Shown here: positions 1-11,866 of the stretch, one piece after another
Numbering within the stretch: the first letter of the stretch is position 1
Layout: each line of letters starts with the position of its first letter
The notes under the pieces: generated by a model
Told to the model about the DNA's origin: nothing
The model's database searches: none
What the model saw: the letters and a program-made list of their open reading frames with translations, nothing else
Position numbers and translations under genes: made by a program
Source: Cryptomeria japonica
Lineage: Eukaryota; Streptophyta; Pinopsida; Cupressales; Cupressaceae
DNA length: 60,000 nucleotides
Direction of reading: 5' to 3'
NCBI RefSeq assembly: GCF_030272615.1
Contig: NC_081411.1
Coordinates: forward strand, 158,514,471-158,574,470

Positions 1-2598
1 AGGATGAAGAAAGAAAACAAGCAGAGATAAAAGAAAATGGTGGGGCCTGCTAGAAAGTAAATGAAAAGTTAATGCAAGGGACCATGGTTCATGCAGGCGA
101 TCCAAGGGCTAGCAAATAAAAATTACATGGTGAACTCAGAACTGATTGTTTGAATGGTGAAAATATCGCCAAGCAAGGAGATGAATTTCTACATTAATGC
201 AAATGCTTATTGATTATCTAAATATGCAACTGTTACATACCGTTGGAAAGCTCATGAAAAAGGAAGATCATTTCCATAATCATTTTTTAATAGAAGTTTC
301 AACACAGAACAATTGCCATAGAATGCATAAAATTTTCTCAATGGGATTTCTTTTTAATATAGTCATAGTTCAGTTCATCATGCAACTTTCACATGAGGAT
401 AGCTATTTTCTGCATTTAGATATGAAATTTTTTTAAATAGAAGGAGTAGTGGCAGTCCTTTTGAGGAGTAAATATTATTTGTTTTACAGTATTGTGCATG
501 AGTTTTTATGCCATTTTTGGGGCAGATGCACCCAAGGCTTTTCTCATGCATTGTTTTTAGGGTTTTTGAAGGGAATTCATCATGATTTCTATATATTCCT
601 TCTCTCCTTCTTTTTTCCCTCTGGTTCTTTCTTTTTTGCATACACATTTTTGCAAAAAAGCATTGTAGCTCAGCAGTATTTGAGTGTTGTAACAACAACA
701 CACCTTTATTTTTCAATAATATAGTAGCAGATTTCCTTCTTGGTACTTCTTGTATTGTCTAGTGAATGAATGATTTCATGATTTCTTGTTATTTTTATCC
801 TCTAATTTATCTCATTCAGTCAATTTGTGGTGCAAGGAGATACATGTTAGTTGCAGGTTCTAGTTTGTGTTAGTTGATTTTAATTGCTTGAAGTTGTGAA
901 AACTCGTTGTTTTCCTTCATGCATGCATTAAATTCATCCTTTTCTAGGAAATATTTATGCATATACATGTTCGGTTGAGTTGTGAAGCAATCAAGGTTAT
1001 TTGTTGAAGGTTTTGTGAGTTAAGCAGGTTACAAATCGAAGATAAGATATTTGGTGCATCACCTTCATTAGAATAGATTTACATTACATGCAAGCTTTCT
1101 ATCCCTTTCTATCCCTTTTCCTTATCAAAATTATTTACAAGAGATTCACCAAACAGGAAGCCGACCTGATCTCCAGAGATTCACCTTCACTTTGAGCAAC
1201 CCACAAGCTCGAAGGTGTTTCAATGTTTCATTGGATTTCTTGTTTTCAAACTTAGCATCACGGGTGCAATCATCAATGACAACAGTTACAAAAGAGTTTT
1301 ACAACCTATGCACATAACTTCCTTCTATCGGTGAGACACCTTCTTTGCTACACCAGTTCACTCTTTTGTTGCTCTCATCTGCTGCTTCATTGTCGGTAAA
1401 CTCTACCGGTTCACCACTACCCTTCTTTCTCTACTAGTTATCCTCCTCACTTCTCTGCTCTTCAGTACCCTCTATTGTCTTCCTGCTAGTACAAGAACCT
1501 ACCGGTTATCTCCTCTGATGCAATCTAGCTGCTTTACTAGTTGCTTAAACCATACCGGTTAATCCTCTATTAAACCCTATCACCGTTTTAAACTTCACTC
1601 CCTCAGTCACTGTTATCTTCATTTATTTTCCCTCTTAATGATATAACTCTCTCATGTTGCACTCAATCACTTTACAACAACTCTATCTTTTTCCTTCCAG
1701 TAGCTCTGATGGGAATGGATATGGGATAGACTAGCCTAGTCTATGCTCCTTGATCCTTTCCTTGGATCACCAGGTGTTCCAACCACACCCTAGGGCCTCT
1801 AGGACTTCCCTTTCTTGAGGAATCCCCTGACCTTGCCCAATCCACCCACCAACAACCTGTGATACTTCTCCCACGGTCACACCTACTCACAAGCTTCAAA
1901 ACCCTCACATAGGCTAATAAGGGTTTAGCTCCTCCTACACCTTCTTAGGTCCTAGCAAGGATAGGACAGGTCTTTGACATATTTTTCCATCCAGTCATGT
2001 ACCCCCAAAAGTTTTTGACCATCCTATTTGCTACCATTCTCACTATTTTGCTTCTTTCCTACAAAATAGGGCTACAAGGAATGTGCCCAATTAGGCCTCC
2101 ATTCCAAACTTTTAGGGCTCCCTCTTGCAAATGATGCTCAAACTTGTGAAACTTCCCAAATTGACTAGTATTCATTTGGAAAAGGCTCAAAATTTTTCCA
2201 AGTTTTGGGCCTCCAAGTGTCTGTACACTACCCTAGGTGAATTTAGAGGTTTTTGAGGGTTTTTATGAGGGTTTTTAGGCATGCCAGGGTCACAGTGATG
2301 GTTTGCTATCTTTACCACCTTATCTAGATCAGTCGAAGCTCCTCCTTCTCACAAATGGTGATGCACACACCCTTCTACAACTCCTCCAAATTTTGCCTCC
2401 TTCCTTGTCCTACCTTGCCCTCATGGACCTATGCAACCTCAACCCTTCCTAGCTGGGCACAGTCTAATCTTGCCTAGGAGTGGGTCTTTGAAAGGATTTC
2501 CCTCATCTTCAGGGGCCATGCTTCCTCTGAGGTACTGTACAAGGTTTTAACTCCTATTCCTCATCATTTCATGTTGTTTCCATAATGGGGATAGGAGG
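1..2598. other. Unrecognised non-coding region
   Basis: No ORF here resembles a known protein; the longest frames (under 115 codons at 197-724) overlap one another on both strands and look like chance. From about 1180 to 1660 the sequence is pyrimidine-rich and carries several ACCGGT-type motifs, a style also seen at 8170-9590 and in the copia-type LTRs, so it may be old non-coding retroelement DNA. 1700-2598 has no frame of note and could belong to a longer LTR of the element that follows. I see no promoter or RNA gene. Confidence 0.4.
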
Positions 2599-3300
2599 TG
2601 TCAGCCCATTTACACAAAATAGTCCAAAACTGGACAGTGAAAGAGTAACTTCACAAAATATTTACAAAACACACAAAACCTACACAATAAACCTAACCTA
2701 AGTGCTCAAAATGAAAGTATAAACACAATGCAAGACTCTCAACACTGTTTAGTTTGCAAAACAATCCATTGTCAATCTGTTAAAGCTCCATTTGTGTTGA
2801 TTGGCAACAAAAACACAATCACAGTCAAGGTCTTTTCCCTTGGGCAGTACAATCTAACATCCAAACATAATTTTAGGGTTTGCAACAATATATAATGTCT
2901 TTTCCTCAGTTTGTGTGCCAAATTTAGGGTTCTCCACACCAAGGTAAGGTTATTACCTATTAGGTAGAAAAGTTGCATGACAACTTTGAAAAGTTGTCAT
3001 GCAACTTTTTGCAACTTTTGAGCAACTTTTGCAATGTTGCTTTTCTTGACTTTTGGGCCTACATTGGACTATCCTATGGATACAGCCATGCTAAAAGGAC
3101 CCCAAACTCATAAATGGGCACACATACCCTCTACTCGAAAAGAAAACTCAACCTAGACTTGTGAACCTAGGACCTAAACTAGGACCTAAACAAGACCAAT
3201 GAGCTCTTGGCTCTTATTACATTTTGATGGCTTCTTAAAGAAGCAAAATTCCAATAAAAATAAAAATCGAGGAAGACCTTAGAAGGGTTCTCCTGCACCA
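2599..3300 (-). repeat. 3' LTR of the chromovirus
   Basis: The right edge is well placed: 2952-3300 matches 7583-7931, and beyond 3300 comes a pyrimidine run (the polypurine tract on the minus strand). On the minus strand the LTR begins TGGTGCAGGAG. The left edge at 2599 (plus strand TGTCAGCCC) is inferred from the expected TG..CA ends only, because the partner LTR lacks this part. It contains a 42-bp perfect hairpin. Confidence 0.65.
2968..3009. repeat. 42-bp perfect palindrome in the 3' LTR
   Basis: Two 20-base arms (2968-2987 and 2990-3009) are exact reverse complements with a 2-base GA spacer. The arm contains GTTGCATGACAAC. The same structure is conserved in the other LTR at 7599-7640. 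Confidence 0.95.
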
Positions 3301-3304
3301 TACT

Positions 3305-3313
3305 ACCCCCTCT
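3305..3313 (-). promoter_or_regulatory. Polypurine tract of the chromovirus
   Basis: The plus strand reads ACCCCCTCT just right of the LTR, giving AGAGGGGGT on the minus strand directly before the 3' LTR. This is the expected place and composition for the plus-strand DNA primer of reverse transcription. Confidence 0.6.
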
Positions 3314-3329
3314 ACATAGAATTAAGGAA

Positions 3330-4047
3330 CTAGGGGAGAGATGAGAGCCAGGTCAATACCAAGTTTCTTGAACCTGCCCTCTTCAACCCAAGTGGCTTCA
3401 GACTCAGGTTGACTTGCCCACTTCACCAAGTTTTCCATGTAGACCTGGTGTCTAGTAGACTTCTTCACCCTTGATTCCAAGATCCGCTCTACTATGGGCT
3501 ACTTTACTTGAGGTAAGGTATTCATATCCAAGTCCTACAACACCTTGGCTTGATTCTCAGTTTGCCCTGCTATTTCACCTTTGTATAGTATCAAATTAGC
3601 AACATTGAAGACTGGTCATATAGCCAATTCTAAAGGAAGATCCATCCTGTAGGCATTTTCACCATATTTGGACAGAATTCTACAAGATCCTACCCTCTTC
3701 ATTTGTAGCTTAGTAGGCTTGCCACTTTGCATTCTAGCTTTACTTAGATGGACCATCACATAGTCATCCACTTTGAACTAAACCTCTCTCCTTTTCTCAT
3801 CCACTTTAGCTTTCAATTTTTGAGTAGACTCTAGGATGGCTCTCTTGACTTGTTCTTGGACTTCCTTGATGGTCTGAGTGAAGTCCTATGCTTTCCCACT
3901 CTTCATCTCCATGGAACCAAGTTCTCTTAGTTCACACACCCCTCTTGGATATCTACCATAGACAACCTCAAAAGGACTCCTTCCAGTGGTCCTATTTACA
4001 CTATCATTGTAGGCATACTCATCTTGTGGAATAACTAGATCCCAAGT
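3330..4047 (-). pseudogene. Integrase C-terminus and chromodomain
   Basis: This continues the integrase of the chromovirus on the minus strand after an in-frame stop near 4047. It reads through a typical integrase C-terminal region (YNDSVNRTTGRSPFEVVYGR) and then a GPY/F-like segment. At about 3370-3495 there is a chromodomain with the signature IVERILESRV, then YMENLVKWA and ATWVEE, aromatic and acidic positions expected for a methyl-lysine reader. In chromoviruses this module is thought to guide integration to heterochromatin. Several nonsense codons interrupt it, so it is a relic. Chromodomain identity is read from residue pattern, not from a search. Confidence 0.75.
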
Positions 4048-5126
4048 TTACCCATACTCCTTGGTTAGACACCTCAACAAGTTGCCTAACACCCTATTAA
4101 TGACTTTAGTTTGACCATCAATTTGTGGATGGTAAGCTGAGCTGAATAATAAATTAGTCCCTAGTCTTCTCCATAAGGTTTGCCAAAAATGGCCCATGAA
4201 CTTGCTATCCCTATCTGAAACAATACTTGATGGGAGTCCATGAATCCTTACAATCTCCTTAAAGAAGAGATGTGCAATATAACTAGCATCATGAGTAGTT
4301 CTACATGGAATAAAATGGCTCATCTTAGAAAATCTATCTACCACCACATAGATTCTATCCATACCTGTCTTTATCTTGGGGATTCCTACCACAAAGTCCA
4401 TGCTCACACACTCCCAAGGCCTATTTGGGACCAGTAATGGTTGATAGAGGCCTGCATTACTTGATCCTCTTTTTACCCTTTGACACACACCACATACCTT
4501 CTCACATCCCTTGGTAACCTAGGCCAATAGTAGTACCTCTATACTAGATCCAAAGTTTTATTGATTCCAAAGCGTCCACTTAGACTACCATTGTGTTTCT
4601 CTTGTATGCGATTTTCTCTCATGGATCCTCTAGGCACACATAACTGATTTCCTTTGAACAAGAGACCATTTTGAAGAGTGTAATCTGCATACTCACCATG
4701 AAAATGATTCTCAATCTCCTTGCAAACCTTGTAGGCTGATGAGAAGTCCTCATCTTCGTCATAGAGATCCTTGAAACCTTCTATCCCTATGCTCTGCAAT
4801 TGTAACTCTTCGATAGTCAACAACTTCCAGCTTAAAGCATCTCCCACCTTGTTAAGCTACCCCTTTTTATGCTTGATGGTAAAGGTAAAGGATTGGAGGT
4901 ACTCCATCCACTTCAAATGTCTAGTGCTAAGCTTCTCTTAAGTGTTGATGTAACTCAAAGCCTGGTTATCTGTGAACACCACAAATTCCTTTGGGAGTAG
5001 GTAATGCCTCCACTTCTTGAGAGACTGAACTACTGCATACAACTCTAGATCATATGTTGAATACCTCTTCTTTGCCTCATTAAGCTTTTCACTAAAAAAT
5101 GCCACAAGCCTTCCCTCTTGACTCAA
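4048..5126 (-). pseudogene. Chromovirus RNase H and integrase core
   Basis: Three minus-strand frames separated by stops: 4938-5126 is the C-terminal half of RNase H (AFFSEKLNEAKKRYSTYDLE, then FTDNQALSYI), 4539-4847 is the spacer and H2C2 entry, and 4048-4488 is the integrase catalytic core. The core shows the first acid in WECVSMDFVVGIP and the second in IVSDRDSKFM. The third position, normally a glutamate in DGQTE, reads DGQTKVINRV, so the metal-binding triad is broken. Together with the stops this shows the enzyme cannot be functional. The reading order matches RT-RH-IN of the gypsy type. Confidence 0.85.
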
Positions 5127-5134
5127 TACACCCC

Positions 5135-6166
5135 TTACTCAATTCCACTTGCATCACATTCCAATGTGAATAGCTTGTCAAAAGTAGGTAAGAGTAGGAT
5201 GGGTTTTGTGGCTACTTCTTTCTTCAATAATTGGAATGCTTCATCAGCTTTTTTAGTCCATTTGAACTTATTTTTAAGGCCTCCTTTTATGGTTTCAAGT
5301 ACTGGTGCACAAATGCCACTGAAGTTCCTCACAAACTTTCTATAGAATTGGGCTAAGCCATGGAAAATCTTAACTTTAGTCTGTGTTTTAGGGGCAGGCC
5401 AGTTCAAGATCGCCTCCACTTTGCTTGGATCCATCTTCAAGGTTCCCTTAGACACCACAAACCCCAAGTAGACTAACTTTTGCTTCCAAAAGTCACACTT
5501 CTCTAAGTTGATTGCCAACTTCTCTTCATGCAACCTCTCTAGGACTAGCCTCAAATGTTCTAGGTGCTCCTCTTTGGTTCTGCTATAGATGAGTATCTCA
5601 TCCAAGTACACAACCACAAATCTACTTGTGAACTCCTTCAACACCTCATTCATCAACCTCATGAAGGTGCTTGGGGCATTGGTAAGTCCAAATGGCATCA
5701 CAAGCCATTCACACAACCCTTCTGTGGTCTTAAAAGCGGTCTTCCACTCATCACCCTCCTTAATTCTAATCTGATGATAACCACTTTTAAGGTCCAACTT
5801 AGTAAAATACATGGCACCTCCTAAATAGTCCATCAAATCCTCTATTCTAGGAATAGGAAATCTGTACCTTATGGTGATCCTATTGATTGCCCTTGAATCA
5901 GTACAAAGTCTCCACTTGCCTCCCTTCTTTGTTGCTAGTACTACCAGGACTGCACATGGGCTGATGCTCTTCTTGATCAGTCCTTGATCCAACAACTCCT
6001 GCACTTGCCTTGCCACCTCCTTGTTTTGATTAGGAGTGAGCTTATATGCTACTTTATTAGGCAGGGATGCACCGGGGACAAAGTCTATTTGATGGCTCAT
6101 AGACCTTCTTGGTGGAAGTGTTGCAGGTGCTCCATCACTCACTATATCTGTATACTCTTGCAACAT
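5135..6166 (-). pseudogene. Chromovirus reverse transcriptase
   Basis: A 343-codon frame covering the RT fingers, palm and thumb and the start of RNase H. Visible landmarks are LDLKSGYHQIRIKEGDEWKT, MPFGLTNAPSTF and the polymerase catalytic box, which reads VVYLDEILIYS where gypsy elements usually have two adjacent aspartates. RNase H begins with FTLECDASG near the end of the frame. This is the best preserved part of the element, but the D-to-E change in the catalytic box should impair polymerase activity. The methionine at 6166 is simply the first in this frame; the protein is part of a longer polyprotein continuing from the protease. Confidence 0.9.
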
Positions 6167-7582
6167 TTATTTTACCTCCTTAGGTACCTCTGTCTGCAAC
6201 TTATCTTCCTCCTCCTTTGGCTTCACAAAGATGGCACATCCCACTATCTCCTCTTCATGTAGCAGGTGTAAGAACTCTTTACTAGTATTAAGTAAGACAC
6301 TAGGTGTTCTTGAGGTTCCCTCATCATTCTCTATTAGAGACTGAATCTTATAGGTTCTGTTGTCCTTCTTGAAGGAAATGGAGTTCTCCTCTCCATCATA
6401 GATCATCTTCCCATCAAATTGCCAGGGTCTACCTAGTAGCAAATGACAAGCATCCATGGGTAACACATCACAAAGGATCTTATCCTTGTATCCTCCAATA
6501 GAGAACTCTACCCAAGTCTGTTCATTGACAAGAACACTCTGTCCTTGATTCAACCATGTCACCTTGTAAGGGCTAGTGTGGGGTATCTTTGTGAGTTTTA
6601 ACTTCTTGGCTGCCTCATCTAGTATGATGTTATCAGTTGACCCTGAATCAACTATCACCTTACAAACCTTACCAAGGATTTTGCATCTCACCCTAAACAA
6701 TGCTCTCATATGCTTAGGTTCATCCTTAACTGGCTGTCTTATCAAGACTCTATTGAACATCAGATTTTCTCCTATCTCTGATTCAATATGGTCCACCTTA
6801 GGTGTTTTGCTGCTTGATGTGTCTTCATGGGCATAAGCAACCCTCTTTCCACTATTTGATGAGGTAGGCTTCTCAGGGCATCTATAGGTCAGGTGTCCCA
6901 ATTGACCACAATTGTAGCATTTCATGGTTGCAAAGTAGGAATTACCCCTACTGGTACCTCTGCTCCTATTTGGGCCCCCTTGTGTACCTCTTCCTCAAGA
7001 ATGGCCTCCTTTAAGAGTGGTTTCACTATTATGCTCGGTCAACTTGGACTCTCCTTGATTCTTTTTCTCACTTGCCTTGCTTTGGTAACCACCTCAGTGA
7101 TTCATTTGATCTCTACATCTGCCTCTACCCCTATTGTTGGAGTCTCCCTTCCTTTTGTTCCTCTCTTCCACCTTAGCAGCAAGCTGATGACACTTTTAGA
7201 CAATGGTAGGAGTCCATAGGCTTATCTCCTCCTGGATGTTCCACTTTAGGCCACTTAGATACCTAGCTACCTTGATAGATTCCTCTTCTTGGACTTTGGA
7301 TCTAAGACAAAGCTTTTAAAACTCCTCTGTGTAGGAGGTCACATCGAGGTCTTTCTACTTCAATCCTTGTCTCTTCTTATGAAGTGGGACTTCATAATCC
7401 TTTGGCAAGTAGCTCTCCTTGATCTTACTCACCATGGCCTTCCAGTTTGCAATAGGTAGCTTTTCCATGCTAACTCTCTCCTCTTGCAAGTACTTCCACC
7501 ATGTCAATGCTGCTCCCCTTAGTCTTGATTTGGCAACCTTAACCTTCTAAGCTTCTATCACACCTTCACACTCAAAGTGGTT
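6167..7582 (-). pseudogene. Chromovirus gag (5' truncated) and protease
   Basis: The intact frame 6167-6925 holds the nucleocapsid CCHC knuckle (CYNCGQLGHLTYRC, C-x2-C-x4-H-x4-C) and an aspartic protease with VIVDSGSTDNII. Upstream, 6926-7576 encodes the gag capsid part (LTWWKYLQEERVSMEK and downstream) with several nonsense codons and a basic, glycine-rich linker. At about 7577-7582 the gag reading stops abruptly and LTR sequence begins, so the N-terminal half of gag, the leader and the tRNA primer-binding site are missing. Loss of these is best explained by one deletion from inside the 5' LTR into gag. Confidence 0.85.
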
Positions 7583-7931
7583 ATTACCTATTAGGTGGAA
7601 AAGTTGCATGACAACTTTGAAAAGTTGTCATGCAACTTTTTGCAACTTTTGAGCAACTTTTGCAATGTTCCTTTTCTTGACTTTTGGGCCTACATTGGGC
7701 TATCCTATGGACACAACCATGCTAAAAGGACCCCAAAATCATCAATAGGCACACATACCCTCTACTCCAAAATAAAACTCAACCTAGACTTGTGAACCTA
7801 GGACCTAAACTAGGACCTAAACAAGACCAATGAGCTCTTGGCTCTTATTACATTTACATGGCTTCTTAATGAAGCAAAATTCCAACAAAAATAAAAATGG
7901 AGGAAGACCTTAGAAGGGTGCTCCTGTACCA
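7583..7931 (-). repeat. Truncated 5' LTR of the chromovirus
   Basis: About 350 bp matching 2952-3300, with the same GAGCTCTTGGCTCTTATTAC block and hairpin. On the minus strand it starts TGGTACAGGAG at 7931 and is cut off where it joins gag. The other half of the LTR has been deleted. No target-site duplication could be matched to the left end. Confidence 0.8.
7599..7640. repeat. 42-bp perfect palindrome in the 5' LTR
   Basis: Arms 7599-7618 and 7621-7640 with a GA spacer, identical to the hairpin in the 3' LTR although the flanking LTR sequence has diverged. Confidence 0.95.
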
Positions 7932-9590
7932 AACTCCTTTTTATGATTTTGGCTTCCTTGTTTACAACCTAGTTTTCCTGCCAAAAGCCAATTCAAATCA
8001 TAGGCGGTTAGGGTTTCCTCATCAACCTCGAGGAAAACCAAATCCAATCAGATCATATCCGATCTGATCTCCAAGACAATTATTTGCACAACTTTTCCAT
8101 TATCGTGCCTTCTTGATCATGCCTTCTATCTTTGGAAACCTTCTTTTTACCCTGTCAGTTGATTTCTTAGTCAATCACGAAGATTGGTCTTGCGGTTTCC
8201 TTCATCTTCCTTGATCTCCTCAATCAATTTGAGCTGGATCCCGGTTGTCTTCAATCCACAACCCTCTGCAATGCCTCTGCAACACATCCCATGATTTATG
8301 GGATCTACCATTAATATTGACCTACTCTTCAACAACCTTGTTGGTGCACATTCCATCTACCAATGCATGCAAGTCTGCCACCTTGACTCCACATGGCATC
8401 CATGTCAATCAACTGCCACCTTGGATCTTTGTGTCGATTCAGATAGGATCACCGACCAAACACTCAACCAGTTCTTCTTTTCTACTGGCTCACTAACCTT
8501 GTTGGCATCTCATAGTTTACTGGTTAACCTTCATGTCTGATATTTGTTGAATTGTCGGTGGAACACCTTAACTAGTTACCAGACATGTCTATCCATAGCA
8601 TGCTCATTCTCATCAGGTGGGAAGTCTTTTGCATCTACACCTTGTCCGTATTACCGATGGACTTATATACTAGTAAGAACCCTTGATGACACGATGTCAT
8701 CAACCTTCAACAGAGTCCATCTTTAGTCTAGCCATTTTCATCTATCTGAATCTATTCAGCCTTGCCTTCTCCTTGATCAATTCGGACAATATCTTAACCA
8801 GTTTTTCAAAGTGACAAACCCATGAATCTTCATCTGCACTGACATCCCAACATTCCTTCTCTATTAGTCCAGTGCATATCCCTAATTTCATGCACTTGAG
8901 GCATTCCTTTGATTCATCGATAGATACGGTGTCAGTCTTTAAACATCTGCCTTTACCTCTTCTTCCTTATCTCACAAAACTATAATACACATTATGCATA
9001 ATAGGAGATAAGTTTCACTTACCAGTGGAGTGATACCTTGTCATCTGCATCCTGCAGTGCACTCATGTGGCTTCCCTATTTGTGCAACACATCTTCAAAT
9101 AGGCACATATGATCTAGTGTGGGCACATTCACTTATAGTCATCTATTCTCATGGTGACTGCATCTTCATCCAATGGGATTCATGTTTTTCTGAGACCTCA
9201 TAGCATACTGGTGACCTATTCATTCTTCTCCTCTAGTGTTGATTTGATTTAGGTAACATTATGCCTCTTCATCACAAACATCATCCAAACTTCTTGCTTA
9301 TTATCAATACTTCACTTACTAGTTGGCATACTCTCCTTACTAGTGTTAGACCATATCGATAACCTATCTATTTCATCTAGACACAAGTCAAACACTAACT
9401 TGTGTACTGTTGTCTCGAGTGGTCGTTCCTCTGAAGGACATACTCTTCTTTACCTTAGCAGTGCATTGCAACACAAGGTGAGATCAACAATATCTCATTT
9501 TATACTCCTCCTTGATAGTTTTGCACATTCATCTCCTATACTGGCAGTCATCCTAGGCTGGTAGACATCAATGACAACATAATTCCAACA
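7932..9590. other. Unrecognised non-coding region
   Basis: No convincing gene. Frames of 60-83 codons at 8171-8726 lie on both strands and overlap. The DNA is CT-biased on the plus strand with scattered ACCGGT/ACCAGT and TACTAGT motifs like 1180-1660, suggesting a diverged retroelement leader or LTR. I could not pair it with any other block in the window. Confidence 0.35.
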
Positions 9591-9605
9591 ATACCCTACT
9601 GGTGT

Positions 9606-11400
9606 GATCTCTCAAGTGCCTTGAGTTTAAAAAATTATCAAACTTTGACGGACTATTTCTTCTAATCTAGGACACATATGATCAATCCATTTGAACTTGT
9701 AGGGTTGCATGAGGCTCCTCTACAATGGCCTCTCTCATTTTTTGATGAATTGGAGCCATTTTCAATTGGTAGCATTTTTTTTGCCTGCTCCAAAAACTGT
9801 CAATTGCATGCAATGCAAAGTTGCAAGATAGGCTAGAATTGATTCAGTTCATCATGTGAGCAAACCGACATCACGAGAACATCCGGGTGGATATTTTTAT
9901 GCTAGGCATTCTCCTATCATGCATCCCTAAGCACTAGAACGTTGAGAGTCATATCCTACCGGCGCGATCTCTCAAGTGCCCTAAGTCCAAAAATTTGTCA
10001 AACTTTGACAAACTATTTCTTCCAATCCAGGACACATATGATCAATTTGTTTGAATGTGGGGTCATGTGAGGCTCCTCTACAATGGCCTATCTTGGTTTT
10101 GTATGAATTGAAGCCATTTTTTATTGGTAGCATTTTTGGCCTGTTGCAAAAACCGTTAGTTGCATGCAATGCAAAGTTGCAAGATAGGCTAGAATTGATT
10201 CGGTTCATTGTGTGCACAAACTGACATCATGAGCATGTCTAGTTGGGTAGGATTACACTAGGCATGCTCTTCTTGTCCATCCTAAAGCACCCAAATGTTT
10301 AGAGTCATACCCTACCGATGCGTTCTCTCAAGTGCACTGAGTCCAAAAAATTGTCAAACTTTCACAGACTATTTCTTCCAATCTTGGACACATATGATGG
10401 ATATGTTTGAACCTATGGGGTTGTGTGAGGCTCCTCTACAATGAATTATCTTTTTTTTTTGATGAATCGGATCCATTTTTAATTGGTAGCATTTTTTCAC
10501 TTGTTGTAAAAATTGTCAGTTGCATGCAATGCAAAGTTGCAAGATAGGCTAGAATTGATTTGGTTTATCATGTGCACAAACTGACATTATGAACACATTT
10601 GGGTGGGAAATTTTATGCTAGGAATGATACTCTCATGCAACCCAAAGCATCAGAACGTCAAGAGTCATACCCTAACAGAGCGATCTCTCAGGTGTCTTGA
10701 GTCCAGAAATTTATCAAACTTTGATGGACTATTTCTTCCAATCCAGGACACATATGATCAATCCGTCTAAACTTGTGGGGTGATGTGAGGCTCCTCTACA
10801 ATGGCCTATCTCAATTTTTGACAACTCAGAGCCATTTTGAATTGGTATCTTTTTTTGCCTTCTGCAAAAACTGTCAGTTGCATGCAATGCAAAGTTGCAA
10901 GATAGGCTAGAATTGATTCGGTTCCTCATGTGCAAAAAATGACATCACGAGCACATCTAGGTGGGCAATTTTATGCTATTAATTCTCCTCTCATGCATCC
11001 CAAAGTGCTAAAACATCGAGATTCATACCCTACCGGTGTGATCTCTCAAGTGCCTTGAGTCCAAAAAAATGTCAAACTTTAACGGACTATTTCTTCCAAT
11101 CCAAGACACATATGATTGATCCGTTTGAACCTGTGGGGTCACCTGAGGATCCTCTATAATGGCATATCTTGGTTTTTGATGAATCGGAGAAATTTTCAAT
11201 TGGTATAATTTTTTTGCCTATTGTAAAAATCGTCAATTGCATGCAATACAAAGTTGCAAGATAGGCTAGAATTGATTCGATTCGTCATTTGCACAAAATG
11301 ACATCATGAGAGCATCTAGGTGGGTAGGTTTATGCTAGGAATTCTCCTCTCATACATCCCAAAGTGTTGGATCATCGAGAGTCACACCCTACCGGAGTGA
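9606..11400. repeat. ~359-bp tandem satellite, five units
   Basis: The phase marker GATCTCTCAAGTGCC starts units at 9606, 9966, 10322 (variant), 10682 (variant) and 11040, and the next equivalent position is 11399; spacings are 360, 356, 360, 358 and 359. Every unit repeats the order: TTTGACGGACTATTTCTTC, GACACATATGAT, GAGGCTCCTCTACAATGG, GCATGCAATGCAAAGTTGC, then AGATAGGCTAGAATTGATT and a CATCCC tail before the CCTACCGG junction. Units differ at many positions, so this is an old array. About 359 bp is roughly two nucleosome lengths. Short frames inside it are chance. Confidence 0.95.
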
Positions 11401-11615
11401 TGTATAAGTGCTTCACAACTTTTTGACAATTTTTTGCTCAAATTGTATCTAGACTCAATCTATGACTCCTATGACCCGATAATAACTCAAATAATTCTCC
11501 ATGATTATACAAGAATCAATAATTCTCATGATTGACGTTATCACATCACATAAACTCAAAACATAGTCACAAAACATAGACAAAAAATAGTCACAAAACA
11601 TTGTCACATATTATT

Positions 11616-11866
11616 CAAAAATTTGCCTCTAAATATGGTCAAATCAGCTCTTGGCTATTTGAATATACAAAAAAAATGTCTTACAAATCATCTCATGGGA
11701 TTTAATGCAAAATTTGGTATTACAATATGTGCGATTCAGCTCATCGCTATTTTAATATACAAAATTTGGCATCTAAATATGTACAGATTAGCTCATTGGC
11801 ATTTAAATATAAAAAATTATGCCCCTAAACATGTAAAAATCAGCTCATGGACATTTATATATACAA
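11616..11866. repeat. ~52-bp degenerate minisatellite
   Basis: Units begin AAAATTTG(C/G) at about 11616, 11709 and 11760 and AAAATTATG at 11813, each followed by an AATATG(T/G) stretch, CAGCTCATxG and ATATAC. A partial unit sits between 11668 and 11708. It adjoins the 3' end of the transposase-like pseudogene. The interval 11401-11615 before it holds AT-rich sequence with no gene. Confidence 0.8.

Larger units (their letters stand above)
2599..7931 (-). mobile_element. Ty3/gypsy chromovirus, degenerate
   Basis: A minus-strand LTR retrotransposon. From right to left it shows a truncated 5' LTR, gag with one CCHC knuckle, an aspartic protease, reverse transcriptase, RNase H, an integrase with H2C2 and DDE regions, a C-terminal chromodomain, a polypurine tract and the 3' LTR. 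The gag-PR-RT-RH-IN order and the chromodomain define a plant chromovirus. The two LTRs share at least 350 bp (2952-3300 and 7583-7931) with several substitutions, so the insertion is not recent. Many in-frame stops, a changed RT DD pair, a changed integrase glutamate and loss of the primer-binding site make it non-autonomous. The left limit of the 3' LTR is uncertain: 2599 is the best TG candidate, but an edge near 1707 is possible. Confidence 0.85.

Noticed and set aside
197-724. Three overlapping frames of 79-112 codons at the left edge
   Set aside because: They are on both strands, with no domain, no signal for splicing and no homology I recognise.
9981-10935. Two similar frames of 68-78 codons (MHTMNRINSSLSCNFALHAT type)
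   Set aside because: Similarity comes from the 359-bp satellite, and the frame is open in only some units.
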